NCBI RefSeq assembly: GCF_900105345.1
Contig: NZ_FNSN01000003.1
Coordinates: 124,001 to 188,000, forward strand
From: Arthrobacter woluwensis
Lineage (GTDB): Bacteria > Actinomycetota > Actinomycetes > Actinomycetales > Micrococcaceae
Reading direction: 5' to 3'
DNA: 64,000 nt
Shown here: in pieces, positions 8,591 to 17,099 of the stretch
Numbering within the stretch: the stretch's first letter is position 1
Layout of the letters: every line of letters begins with the position of its first letter
The notes under the pieces: model-generated
What the model saw: the letters and a program-made list of their open reading frames with translations, nothing else
Told to the model about the DNA's origin: nothing
Database searches by the model: none
Made by a program: the position numbers and the translations under genes

Positions 8591-11383
8591 TCAGCGGAGG
8601 ACGAGCTCGTTCACCCGCGGGGCCTTCGGCCCCGACGTGAACAGGATCCGGACCCCGGACACCGCCCATGAGGGATCCACAGCGAAGGCCGCGTACGGCG
8701 TCCCCGCCTGGACCGCCCCGAGGTCCACCCAGGAGCCGTTCCGCAGCACCTGGACCGTGCCGCTTGTCGCCCCGACCACCTCGACCTGTCGCGCGGATAC
8801 CGGCGCGTCCAGTGTGCGCTGTAGGAACGAACCAGACACCGGAGTCGATGCCGCTTGATAGGCGGTGCCGGGATCGGCGTCGAACGCCGCAGGCGCCCCT
8901 TGACCGGGCACGGAGGCCAGGTTGCTCGTGGCCGACGACGGCGCCTCCGCCTGGATCTCGCGGATCTTCACCCACTGCCCGCCGGAATTCGGCGCGGTCG
9001 CGCGCCAGCGCACGTACCGCGCCTGCACCGGCGCGTCGAAGCTGTACTGCACGAGCGGCCGTGCCGTGAAGGTGCCCGCCGTGGTCCACGTGACCCCGTC
9101 GGCCGAATATTCGAGCGCGGCGTTGTAGATCATGTCGCCGGTCTGGGTGTCGCTGTCCGACTGCCGCACCACGATGGACCCCACCGGCTTCACGGCGCCG
9201 AGGTCGAGCTGCACGGCGCTGCCCGCGACGGGCGCCTCGTTCGACCAGTAGAAGGTCTGCGGATCACCGTCGGTCATGCTGCCGGCGCCGTAGGTGGAGT
9301 ACGTGCCCAGGGTGCTGGTGGCGGTACCAGGGTAGACGGCTGACGCCAGCGGGGTGGCGCCGAGCCAGTCCCGGTAGATGCCGGCGGCCTTGGAGCTGAA
9401 CGCCTCGAATGCACCGTCCCCCACCGAGGGAGTGATGACGTTCTGGACCACGGCGCCGCCGTCCCCGAGGTCCGCGACGGTGGGCTCCTTCGCCGCCTCC
9501 ACGGCCGAGGAGGCGGCGAAGTACTCCGCGGTCGCGGTGGTGCCGTCGCCGGCGTCGAGCGCCTTCAGCATCGCGAGCTGATGCCGCAGAGCGGTGCCCC
9601 ACAGCGCCGCGGCGTCGATCCAGGGCTTGGAGTCCCGCGCGAAGCCGGGCTGCGCCATGCGAGGGAGCGTCTGCGGGAGCCGTTCGATGGCAGTCAGGCG
9701 GGCCAGCAGCGCCGTCGCCGCCCCTGGGTCCTTGCGGTCCCGGGCCGCCCAGAAGTCCTGCATGTCCTTGCTCAGCGCCGGGGCGTTCTCGGTCCCGGAG
9801 CGGTAGGGCCAGTTCTGATTCAGGTCGGCGAAGGTGTCCAGCGCGGCGCGCGTCCCGGCGTCGGGACCGGCCAGCTCACGGAGGGCGGAGGCCATGGACT
9901 TCGCCGGGTCATAGGCAGGACCGTTCCACGTGTAGTCACCGTAGCCGGCGAGGGCAGGGAGCGAGGCGTACGGTTCGATCATCGGGTTGGACGTGATGCC
10001 GTCGATGTACTTGTAGAGCTCCGGATCGCGGCCCGTGAGGGGGTTCAGGAAGAGCCGCCCGCGCTGGCCGTCATTGACCGGGAAGTTGTCCCAGATGTAC
10101 AGGTGCTTCGTGGCGTACGAGGTGCTCGCACGCTGCACCGAGGCCGTGGTGATGGTGTCGGAGAAGACGCCCTCACCGGTCCACTGGACGCGGATGTCCG
10201 GATCCAGACGCGCACCGAATTCACCCTTGTACGGATCGGGGCCCGAGCCGTTGTAGTTCGTGGGGACCGTCTGGAGCGGCGGGAGGCCGTGCGGCTTGAT
10301 GTACTCCTTCTCCAGGCGGTTCAGGTAGTCGGCCTGAGCGTCGGCGAGCCAGTGCCAGTTCCCCTGATCGGGGTACTTGGCCTTGTCCGCGGCGCAGTGG
10401 AAGGAGAGCGGGATGTCGTCCAGCGCGACGTAGAAGGACTGCACCCCGAGCTTCCTGAGTTGCTCGAACTTCGCCACCGTGGCCTGGAAGTCCGCATCGG
10501 AGGAGTAGCAGATGTCGTTTCCAGGCGAGAGCGCGAAGGTGAAATCGACATGCTTCGCGTTCGCCCCCTTGACGAGCTGATCCATACGATCCAGGTCCGC
10601 CCCGCTGTACAGCGTGCGCCATTGCGCGCGCAGCAGGGCGTCGTCCTTCGGGGTGTAGATGTACGTGTTCAGCTTGTGCTCAGCGTAGAAGGCGAACTGG
10701 TCCAGCCGCGCCTGCTGCGACCAGGGAATTCCGTAGAACCCCTCGATGGCGCCGCGGATGGACATCAGCGGCCAGTCGCGCACGACGACGCCGGGCACTG
10801 ACTTCCGCTGGACGAGCTGCCGCAGCGACTGGGCGGCATAGAACGTGCCGCGGATGTCGTAGCCGTTGAGGGCGATGACGGGGCGGCCTTCGTAACGCCC
10901 GGAGGTGAGCACATACCCGTCGGCCCGGAGGCCCGCGGCGTCCTTGGCCCCCATCCCGGCGACCACGTGGGAGATGGCAGGGTTGTCCTGCACGGTTCCC
11001 AGGTAGATCTCCTTGCCCGCCGAGCGCGGCGTCGCGGAGATCTCCGGCTTACCGCCGGCCTGCTGCACGATGGCGCGGACCGCGTCCACCGTGGGCTGGT
11101 CCGCGTGGCTCCCGGTAACGATGGTGACCTTGCCGGTGAGCGGCACCGCCTCGCCCCTTGTCTGCATCGACTGGGGCGCGGGAAGGATGGCAGGTGGCGA
11201 CCCCGGACTCTCGGTGGCGGCTGGACTGGTCGCCGGAGTGCCCGCCGACGCCGGGGCGGCTCCAGCGCTCAGCCCGCCCAGTGCGAGGGTGACTGCCAGA
11301 GCCATCGTCCCGCCGCGCCGTGAGACGCGATGCGGCGCCGCGCTCTCCTGTGAGTTCCTGATTGATCTTCCCATCGACACCAT
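8591..11383 (-). CDS. Secreted beta-N-acetylglucosaminidase, GH84 family
   Basis: The 930-residue precursor begins with a twin-arginine-like signal (SRRGG at residues 21-25, hydrophobic stretch to about 47). An N-terminal GH84-associated alpha/beta domain follows at about 65-200, then the catalytic domain beginning 'MSIRGAIEGFYG' near 207; the paired catalytic aspartates are D322 and D323 in 'VALDDIP', and 'YIWDNFPVND' is another family hallmark. C-terminal beta-rich regions (about 680-930) look like F5/8 type C carbohydrate-binding modules. It likely cleaves terminal GlcNAc from hyaluronan, glycoprotein or chitin-derived sugars outside the cell. A weaker alternative start is ATG 11374; AGGA supports 11383. 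Confidence 0.88.
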   Translation of the reverse strand: MVSMGRSIRNSQESAAPHRVSRRGGTMALAVTLALGGLSAGAAPASAGTPATSPAATESPGSPPAILPAPQSMQTRGEAVPLTGKVTIVTGSHADQPTVDAVRAIVQQAGGKPEISATPRSAGKEIYLGTVQDNPAISHVVAGMGAKDAAGLRADGYVLTSGRYEGRPVIALNGYDIRGTFYAAQSLRQLVQRKSVPGVVVRDWPLMSIRGAIEGFYGIPWSQQARLDQFAFYAEHKLNTYIYTPKDDALLRAQWRTLYSGADLDRMDQLVKGANAKHVDFTFALSPGNDICYSSDADFQATVAKFEQLRKLGVQSFYVALDDIPLSFHCAADKAKYPDQGNWHWLADAQADYLNRLEKEYIKPHGLPPLQTVPTNYNGSGPDPYKGEFGARLDPDIRVQWTGEGVFSDTITTASVQRASTSYATKHLYIWDNFPVNDGQRGRLFLNPLTGRDPELYKYIDGITSNPMIEPYASLPALAGYGDYTWNGPAYDPAKSMASALRELAGPDAGTRAALDTFADLNQNWPYRSGTENAPALSKDMQDFWAARDRKDPGAATALLARLTAIERLPQTLPRMAQPGFARDSKPWIDAAALWGTALRHQLAMLKALDAGDGTTATAEYFAASSAVEAAKEPTVADLGDGGAVVQNVITPSVGDGAFEAFSSKAAGIYRDWLGATPLASAVYPGTATSTLGTYSTYGAGSMTDGDPQTFYWSNEAPVAGSAVQLDLGAVKPVGSIVVRQSDSDTQTGDMIYNAALEYSADGVTWTTAGTFTARPLVQYSFDAPVQARYVRWRATAPNSGGQWVKIREIQAEAPSSATSNLASVPGQGAPAAFDADPGTAYQAASTPVSGSFLQRTLDAPVSARQVEVVGATSGTVQVLRNGSWVDLGAVQAGTPYAAFAVDPSWAVSGVRILFTSGPKAPRVNELVLR

Positions 11384-11450
11384 GCGAGATCCTGCTCTCT
11401 ATACCGGTTAAGGAATCACAAAGATGCTATGACGTAGATCACTCTTTGGC

Positions 11451-11476
11451 TAGGGGGGCCTGTGATGACAGACCCC
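11451..11476 (-). terminator. Putative terminator of DMT transporter gene
   Basis: Just after the stop at 11482 the sequence folds into an imperfect hairpin (AGGGGGGCCTGT, loop gatg, ACAGACCCCT). It is the only structured element in the gap before the GH84 gene start. Confidence 0.45.
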
Positions 11477-11481
11477 TCACC

Positions 11482-12486
11482 TCATCTCCTCCCGGGCCGC
11501 TTCGTACGCCAGCCGCCCAGTTGCCCGAGCAGCATCGCCCCGAAGGCCAGGACCAGCCCGACCACCTGCAGTGGCCCGAACGTCTCACCCTTGACCAGGA
11601 CCCCCAGCCCGGCCGCCATGAGGGGCGAGAGGAAGCCGAGGAGCGAGGCCCGCGTGACCGGCAGTTTCCCGATGGCCCAGAACCACAGCGCGTACGCCAG
11701 CAGTCCGCCGACAAGTCCCAGCCAGAGGTAACCGCCCAGGGCGCGGGGGCCGACGTCGGCGGGCAGGCCTTCCACCAGCAGCGTGAGCGGGAGGAGGAAC
11801 AGTCCGCCGGCCGTGAGCTGCCAGCCGGCCATCGCGAGCGGTCGGACGCCTGCGGGACGCCCCCACTTCTTGGTCAGCACCACGCCCAGGCCCATGGAGG
11901 CCGTGCCCGCGAGACCCGCGAGGACGCCGACGGCGTCAAGGCCGGCGGACCGCCCCAGGACCACGAAGCCCACGCCGACCGCACCCACCACGGCCCACGC
12001 GAGGCGCCAGAACACCAGCTTCTCCTGGAGCACCGCGACCGCGAGGAAGGCCACGAGCAGGGGCTGCGCGGCGCCGAGCGTCGCGGCCACCCCGCCGGGC
12101 AGATGCGCCGCGGAGATGAACAGGAGCGGGAAGAAGAAGCCGATGTTCAGCAGCCCCAGGACGGCCGCCCGGAACCACCACACGCTATGCGGGAGCGCGC
12201 GTCCGAGGGCGAGCGCCACCAGTCCGGCGGGCAGCGCGCGGGCCAGCCCCGCGAAGAGCGGATGGCCGACCGGCAGGAAGTCGGTGGTCACCAGGTAGGT
12301 GGTGCCCCAGGACAGCGGCGCCAGCGCCGCGAGCACGGTCACGAGCGCCAAGGGCAGCGCACGACGCCGCGTGGCCGGGCCGGGCGCGGCGGCTTCGGCC
12401 GGGCCACCCGGACTTCCCGGGCCGGGGGCGCCGGGGACCGTCACGCCGGTGCCGGCAGAAGTCTCAAGAGCTGGTGAAGTGGTCAT
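11482..12486 (-). CDS. EamA/DMT family transporter
   Basis: The 334-residue protein has a Pro/Gly/Ala-rich cytoplasmic N-terminus of about 45 residues and then ten transmembrane segments organised as two EamA repeats (PF00892), with 'LAPLSWGTTYLVTT' opening the first. RhtA/YdcZ-like members export amino acids, nucleosides or drugs. It is divergent from a LysR regulator across 75 bp containing a near-perfect palindrome, so that regulator probably controls it. Substrate unknown. Confidence 0.78.
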   Translation of the reverse strand: MTTSPALETSAGTGVTVPGAPGPGSPGGPAEAAAPGPATRRRALPLALVTVLAALAPLSWGTTYLVTTDFLPVGHPLFAGLARALPAGLVALALGRALPHSVWWFRAAVLGLLNIGFFFPLLFISAAHLPGGVAATLGAAQPLLVAFLAVAVLQEKLVFWRLAWAVVGAVGVGFVVLGRSAGLDAVGVLAGLAGTASMGLGVVLTKKWGRPAGVRPLAMAGWQLTAGGLFLLPLTLLVEGLPADVGPRALGGYLWLGLVGGLLAYALWFWAIGKLPVTRASLLGFLSPLMAAGLGVLVKGETFGPLQVVGLVLAFGAMLLGQLGGWRTKRPGRR

Positions 12487-12541
12487 GCCTCCACTCTGGC
12501 CCCGGTCGCATCAATGAGTCCAACACATGGATTTCATGCCA

Positions 12542-12559
12542 ATCATGAATATTCTTGAT
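12542..12559. promoter_or_regulatory. Putative LysR operator between DMT and lysR genes
   Basis: An 18-bp near-perfect palindrome ATCATGAATATTCTTGAT, symmetric except at one base pair, lies 2 bp before the lysR start and within the divergent promoter region. Its position and T-N11-A style symmetry fit an autoregulating LysR site. Confidence 0.5.
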
Positions 12560-12561
12560 GC

Positions 12562-13440
12562 ATGGACTTGCAGCAGATGCGGTACGTCGTCGGCATCGCG
12601 GAGACCGGGAGCTTCACCCGCGCCGCGGCCCGGAACTTCGTGGTCCAATCGGCCCTGAGCCACCAGATCGCGGCGTTGGAGCGCGAACTCGGCGTGCAGT
12701 TGTTCATGCGCTCCAGCCGCCAGGTCCGGCTCACAGAGGCCGGCGAGGCGTTCCTCCCCCACGCCCGTGCCGCTCTCGATGCCGCGGACCGGGCCCGGAA
12801 TGAGGCGGCAGCGGCCCAGGGCACGGTCAGGGGCACCCTCCGGATCGGCGTGATCCCCACCGTCACGGCCGTGGACCTGCCGTCCGTGCTCAAGGAATGC
12901 CGTACGCGCTTTCCGGAACTCGTGCTCGCAGCACGGGTCGCCAACAGCGAGGAGATGATCGCGGAGGTGCGGGCCGGGACCCTGGACATCGGCTTCCTGG
13001 GACTCCTCGACGGCACGCGCGTGGAGGGCGTGGCGCAGCGCGTCCTGACACGGGACACGCTGGCCGCGACCCTCGCTCCGGAGCACCCCCTCGCCACGCG
13101 GGACAGGCTCTCCCTCACCGACCTCGCCGATGAGCCGTTCGCCGACTTCCCGCGCACCTCCGCGGGGCGCAAACAGAGCGACGCGGCGTTCGCGCGTGCC
13201 GGCGTCGAACGCCAGGTGGCCTACGAACTCGGATCCATGGACCTGACCCGCGAACTGATCGTCAGCGGCCTCGCCGTGGCGCTCCTGCCGAGCCGGTACG
13301 CGGCGGCGATGCCCGGCGTCGTCGTGGTGCCGCTGGTTGAGGAGACCGTGCGGCACGAGATCCTCATCTGGGACCGGCTGCACCCGAGTCCGGCCGCGCG
13401 CGCGTTCACCGAGCTCGTCGCGGAACTGCGCACGCCCTGA
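12562..13440 (+). CDS. LysR family transcriptional regulator
   Basis: The 292-residue protein has the LysR winged-helix at residues 1-60 ('MDLQQMRYVVGIAETGSFTRAAA...SALSHQIAALERELGVQLF') and a PBP-like effector domain beginning 'GTLRIGVIPTV' near residue 91. It is divergent from the DMT transporter with a palindrome between the starts, so it most likely senses the exported compound or a precursor and regulates the exporter and itself. Converges on the acylphosphatase gene. Confidence 0.85.
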   Translation: MDLQQMRYVVGIAETGSFTRAAARNFVVQSALSHQIAALERELGVQLFMRSSRQVRLTEAGEAFLPHARAALDAADRARNEAAAAQGTVRGTLRIGVIPTVTAVDLPSVLKECRTRFPELVLAARVANSEEMIAEVRAGTLDIGFLGLLDGTRVEGVAQRVLTRDTLAATLAPEHPLATRDRLSLTDLADEPFADFPRTSAGRKQSDAAFARAGVERQVAYELGSMDLTRELIVSGLAVALLPSRYAAAMPGVVVVPLVEETVRHEILIWDRLHPSPAARAFTELVAELRTP

Positions 13441-13467
13441 CCGACGACGGCGGTCCCCCGCCGCAGC

Positions 13468-13743
13468 TCATGCGTCCGGCAGGACGTCGAAGCCGGATCC
13501 GCCGGTCGGCGGCACCGGCTCGGACCGGACCGCATCCACCCGGGCCCAGCGAGGACCGTGGTGCGCCCAGGCCACGAGATCGGCGAGGCGCTTCGGATCG
13601 CCCTCGGCTTCGGCCTCGACGGAACCATCCGCGCGGTTCCGCACCCAGCCGCTCACGCCGATCTCCTCCGCCGCCTGGCACATGGCGAAGCGGTAGCCCA
13701 CGGCCTGGACCCGCCCCGTGATCAGCAGTCGAATCCGTTCCAT
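13468..13743 (-). CDS. acyP: Acylphosphatase
   Basis: The 91-residue protein is a complete acylphosphatase, which hydrolyses carboxyl-phosphate bonds in acyl phosphates. The phosphate-binding loop 'GRVQAVGYR' supplies Arg18 and the second motif 'GWVRNRADGSVE' supplies the catalytic Asn36. Length and motif spacing match the family exactly. It sits alone between a convergent lysR gene and the luciferase-like oxidoreductase gene on the same strand. Confidence 0.92.
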   Translation of the reverse strand: MERIRLLITGRVQAVGYRFAMCQAAEEIGVSGWVRNRADGSVEAEAEGDPKRLADLVAWAHHGPRWARVDAVRSEPVPPTGGSGFDVLPDA

Positions 13744-13812
13744 GTCCTCATGATGACCCGCGGCGCAGCCGTTGGCGAGACCCGGCCCCGCGTCGGTGCG
13801 GTTGAGCCCCGC

Positions 13813-14799
13813 TCAGCCCTGGCCGAGCGCGATCTGGCCCAGCAGTTCGGCGGAGCGCAGCTTGGCCTCGGTGCCCGGGGCCTGGTGGGCGACGATCAGC
13901 TCGTCGGCGTCGGCGTGCTTCGCGAAGCCCTCCAGGTACTCCAGAACGGCTGCGGGCTCGCCCACGGCGGAGTACTTCACCATCTCCCGCAGGTGCTGGC
14001 CCTGCGGGGCGTCGAGCACCAGATCGGCCTCTTCGTCGGTGAACGTGTGACCCCGGCCGAAGAAGGTCTGCACGCGCTGGCGGAGCGCGTCGCGGAGGAG
14101 ATCCTGGGCCTGCGCGGTCGAGTCCGCGGCCACGACGTTCACGCCGGCGATCACATACGGCTCGGCCAGCTGCGCGGAAGGCTTGAACTGCTCGCGGTAG
14201 ATGCGGACCGCGTCCTGCAGGGCGGCGGGGGCGAAATGGGATGCGAACGCGTAGGGCAGACCGAGCGCGGCAGCGAGCTTGGCGCCGAACAGCGAGGATC
14301 CGAGGATGTACAGCGGCACCTGCGTGCCCTTGCCCGGAGTGGCCTCGACGCCCGGGATCAGGGTGCTGTCGCCCAGGAAGGCCTGGAGTTCCTGAACGTC
14401 CTGGGGGAAGGTGTCGGCGGCCATCGGGTCGCGGCGGAGGGCCCGCATGGTGTTCTGGTCACTGCCGGGGGCGCGGCCCAGGCCGAGGTCGATGCGTCCG
14501 GGGTGCAGGGATTCGAGGGTGCCGAACTGCTCCGCGATGGTCAGCGGCGAGTGGTTCGGCAGCATGATGCCACCGGCGCCGAGGCGGATGGTCTTCGTGT
14601 GGGCGGCGACATGCGCGATCAGCACGCTTGTGGCCGACGACGCGATGCTGGCCATGTTGTGATGCTCGGCGTACCAGACGCGGCTGTAGCCGGCGTCCTC
14701 CGCGAGCTGCGCCAGGGCCACACTGCCATCCAGGCTCTCCTTCACACTCTGGCCGGGGCCGATCGTGGCGAGGTCCAGGATGGAGAGCTTGAGGGTCAT
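13813..14799 (-). CDS. LLM class flavin-dependent oxidoreductase (MsnO8-like)
   Basis: The 328-residue product is a luciferase-like (beta/alpha)8 flavoprotein: '[46 protein letters not shown]' motifs at the N-terminus and '[19 protein letters not shown]' around residue 95-115 match the bacterial-luciferase-like monooxygenases of the MsnO8 group. They use reduced FMN and oxygen; the substrate is unknown. I set the start at ATG 14799, preceded by AAAGG, rather than at an upstream ATG at 14952 whose extra 51 residues are low-complexity and run into the TetR gene. It lies downstream of that TetR regulator. Confidence 0.8.
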   Translation of the reverse strand: MTLKLSILDLATIGPGQSVKESLDGSVALAQLAEDAGYSRVWYAEHHNMASIASSATSVLIAHVAAHTKTIRLGAGGIMLPNHSPLTIAEQFGTLESLHPGRIDLGLGRAPGSDQNTMRALRRDPMAADTFPQDVQELQAFLGDSTLIPGVEATPGKGTQVPLYILGSSLFGAKLAAALGLPYAFASHFAPAALQDAVRIYREQFKPSAQLAEPYVIAGVNVVAADSTAQAQDLLRDALRQRVQTFFGRGHTFTDEEADLVLDAPQGQHLREMVKYSAVGEPAAVLEYLEGFAKHADADELIVAHQAPGTEAKLRSAELLGQIALGQG

Positions 14800-14908
14800 G
14801 ACTGCCTTTCGTCGACGTTGCAGGCCGGGATCACCGGCCCCATGGGCGACAACGACGACGCGCGGCCGGGCATTCCTGTGAGATCCGCCGCGTGCCGCAC
14901 AGGACGGT

Positions 14909-15505
14909 TCAGCGCACCCGTTCGGCGCCCCGGATCCTGTCGAGCTCCTCACGGATCAGGACGACGGCCCACCCGGTGTCCGCGTCGGCCGGCTGATGCA
15001 GCAGATGGAGTCCCAGGCCGTCGCAGAGGGCGAGCAGCCGCCGTCCGTCATGGCGCGGGCCCTCCCCGGACGGGTCCTCGTCCCGCAGGAAACCGGCCAG
15101 CCGGATGAACAGGTCCAGGAGGCGGGCGTGAGCGTCATCGCGGGCGCGGGCGAGTCCGGGGTGACCCGGGGTCTCCGCGATCAGGGCCATGTTGAGTTCG
15201 AATTCGCGGCGGGTGTTCGGGGTCAGCGGCAGGAGTTCGCTGATCACGGCGAGGACGTACTCCACCAGGTCCGCGCCCGGGACGAGCGCGGAGACCCGCT
15301 CCGTGGCTCGCTCCACCATGAGTTCGGCGGAGAACTCGAGCAGCTCGGACTGCGTCGGGAACAAGTGCCGCAACGAGCCGACGGCCACCCCGGCCCGGGC
15401 CGCGACCGTTCGGACGGACACGGCGCTGATGCCCTGTTCCAGGACGATCTCCCAGACCGCCTCGGCCAGTCGTGCTTTGCGCTCCTCGCGCGGCGTGTAT
15501 CCCAC
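14909..15505 (-). CDS. TetR/AcrR family transcriptional regulator
   Basis: The 198-residue protein has a TetR N-terminal helix-turn-helix ('[37 protein letters not shown]', residues 14-50) and a C-terminal ligand-binding domain of the TetR_C_6/BetI-like type. A GTG start at 15505 fits; no better in-frame start exists. Two perfect palindromes with a common GTAC core lie just upstream, between this gene and the divergent GAP-family membrane gene, so it is probably an autorepressor that also controls that gene. Confidence 0.82.
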   Translation of the reverse strand: MGYTPREERKARLAEAVWEIVLEQGISAVSVRTVAARAGVAVGSLRHLFPTQSELLEFSAELMVERATERVSALVPGADLVEYVLAVISELLPLTPNTRREFELNMALIAETPGHPGLARARDDAHARLLDLFIRLAGFLRDEDPSGEGPRHDGRRLLALCDGLGLHLLHQPADADTGWAVVLIREELDRIRGAERVR

Positions 15506-15515
15506 TCCGTCATCC

Positions 15516-15531
15516 TAGTACACTCGTACTA
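15516..15531. promoter_or_regulatory. Putative TetR operator 1
   Basis: A perfect 16-bp inverted repeat TAGTAC-actc-GTACTA begins 11 bp before the tetR start codon. Confidence 0.7.
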
Positions 15532-15538
15532 GCATCAA

Positions 15539-15558
15539 ATTGGTACGACCGTACCAAT
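15539..15558. promoter_or_regulatory. Putative TetR operator 2
   Basis: A perfect 20-bp inverted repeat ATTGGTAC-gacc-GTACCAAT lies 47 bp before the GAP-family gene. It has the same 4-bp spacer and GTAC-facing arms as operator 1, and the two centres are 25 bp apart. Confidence 0.7.
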
Positions 15559-15604
15559 ACCTGTCGAAGAGCGTCTGATGCTGTGAAGCGAAAGAGGAGA
15601 CCCG

Positions 15605-16330
15605 ATGATCATTCCCGGCGAAGCAGCGGGGGCACTGCTCCTGCTCGCCCTCACGGATTCGCTCAGCTTCGGCACGCTCCTGGTGCCGGTGTGGCTGCTC
15701 ATGGCTCCGGGACGGATGCGACCAGGACGGATCGCGCTGTACCTGGGGACGGTGGCGGTCGCATACTTCGCCGTGGGCATCGTCCTCATGACGGGCGGCG
15801 GCCTGCTGCTCAAGAACGCGTCCGGCCTGCTCGACTCCACCCCGGCTCAGTTCCTTCAGCTCCTCCTCGGCGTGACGCTGTTGGTCCTCAGTTTCGCCCT
15901 GGACACCAAGGCCGCGAGGGCACGTGCCGCCGAGCGCGGAACGCAGTCCGGGAGGCTCCGGCGCTGGCGCGACCAGGCCATGGGTGAGGACAGCGGGGCC
16001 GCCGCGCTCATGGGGCTGGCGGTGAGCGCCGTCGTCGTGGAGATCGCGTCGATGCTGCCGTATCTCGCGGCCACCGGCATCATCACGACGCAGACGGCGG
16101 ACCAGCCGACGGCGCTCCTGGTCCTGGCGCTCTACTGCCTGGTGATGATCGCGCCCGCGGTGGTGCTCACAGCGGGCCGGCTGTTCGCGCGGCGGCTCGT
16201 CGAGAAGCCCCTGGAGAGACTCGATGCCTGGCTCACGCGCAGGGCACGCTCCACCACGCTCTGGATCATCGGGATCGTCGGGTTCCTGCTCGCCGTGCAC
16301 GCCGCCAAAGCGCTCGGGTGGGTCGCGTGA
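15605..16330 (+). CDS. GAP family (SAP/SfLAP-like) membrane protein
   Basis: The 241-residue protein has six hydrophobic segments arranged as in the actinobacterial GAP/'Sap' family (PF11139; relatives act in sulfolipid or glycopeptidolipid transport in mycobacteria): 'LLLLALTDSLSFGTLLVPVWLLMAPG' first, then a charged loop ('DTKAARARAAERGTQSGRLRRW') and a final helix. It may help export a lipid or other envelope component. AGGAG precedes ATG 15605. Two TetR-type operators lie upstream, so expression is likely inducible. Confidence 0.7.
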   Translation: MIIPGEAAGALLLLALTDSLSFGTLLVPVWLLMAPGRMRPGRIALYLGTVAVAYFAVGIVLMTGGGLLLKNASGLLDSTPAQFLQLLLGVTLLVLSFALDTKAARARAAERGTQSGRLRRWRDQAMGEDSGAAALMGLAVSAVVVEIASMLPYLAATGIITTQTADQPTALLVLALYCLVMIAPAVVLTAGRLFARRLVEKPLERLDAWLTRRARSTTLWIIGIVGFLLAVHAAKALGWVA

Positions 16331-16346
16331 CACACCCCCGGTCCCC

Positions 16347-16844
16347 TCAGAGGCAAGCCTCGAGAATGGCGATGCCACGGCGCAGCACAGCCGTCAGGGC
16401 GTCTCGTTCCTCCCCCGAGAAGACCGGGGTGAAACGCTCCCCCGCAGGCGTCAGCGACTCCAGGTTCATCCCGGCGGACAGCTTGTCGTAGCACCGCTCG
16501 GCCACCGGTCCCCGGTCGGCCAGGTCCGCACCCACGCTGGAGGCCACGTCCCCGAGGAGGTTCCACGTCTCCACGAGGCGGGAACAGGCGTCGTCCCGTA
16601 TGGGCCCGGCCGGCACATCCTCCACCGCATCGAGATCCACGATCAGCGATTCCTCGTCACGGTCGAAACCGAAGCGGGTGGCGAGCTCCTCGAGCCCTTC
16701 CTCGGTGCGGGCATGGACGATCCGGCCCTGCTCCACCGCGACCCCGTCCGGCAGCGCGGCGTCGTCCGCCACGTCCTCGGACTGCCAGACCAGCCACAGC
16801 CGCTCACCCCGGAGAGTGACGCCCACGGGATACGAATTCCTCAT
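16347..16844 (-). CDS. Hypothetical protein
   Basis: I do not recognise this 165-residue soluble, acidic protein. It has no signal peptide or membrane segment. The N-terminus 'YPVGVTLRGERLWLVWQSEDVADDAALPDGVAVEQG' reads like a small beta-structured domain and the remainder is helical. Start set at ATG 16844 with GCAGGG upstream; a longer in-frame version to 17075 would run across the promoter of the divergent binding-protein gene. It converges on the GAP-family gene with 16 bp between stops. Confidence 0.6.
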   Translation of the reverse strand: MRNSYPVGVTLRGERLWLVWQSEDVADDAALPDGVAVEQGRIVHARTEEGLEELATRFGFDRDEESLIVDLDAVEDVPAGPIRDDACSRLVETWNLLGDVASSVGADLADRGPVAERCYDKLSAGMNLESLTPAGERFTPVFSGEERDALTAVLRRGIAILEACL

Positions 16845-16975
16845 CCCTGCACAGTAGTCCCACCCCGGGCTCCCGGGGCGGGTTTCTGCGCTCCGGAGGC
16901 CCGTCACGGAGGGACCCACTCTCCGGAACCACACGCTTCCAGATGACCTTTCCGCACGCCCGATGACCCCGTGTG

Positions 16976-17002
16976 CGACGCTCGGTGACGCCGTGATTCC
17001 CC
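16976..17002 (+). promoter_or_regulatory. Upstream block shared with the 55 kb promoter region (copy A)
   Basis: CGACGCTC-n-GTGACG-CCGTGA followed by CCCC, about 98 bp before the orphan binding-protein start, recurs almost unchanged at 55027-55054 in the same orientation relative to the downstream gene. A binding site for a common regulator is the simplest explanation. Confidence 0.45.
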
Positions 17003-17099
17003 GTGTTTCCGCGCGTCTCGCATCGTGTCGAACGGCTTTGACGAGGCACTCCGGCGACCGTGAAAGTTGCTGCACCAGCTCTACTTTCGAAAGGTCATC

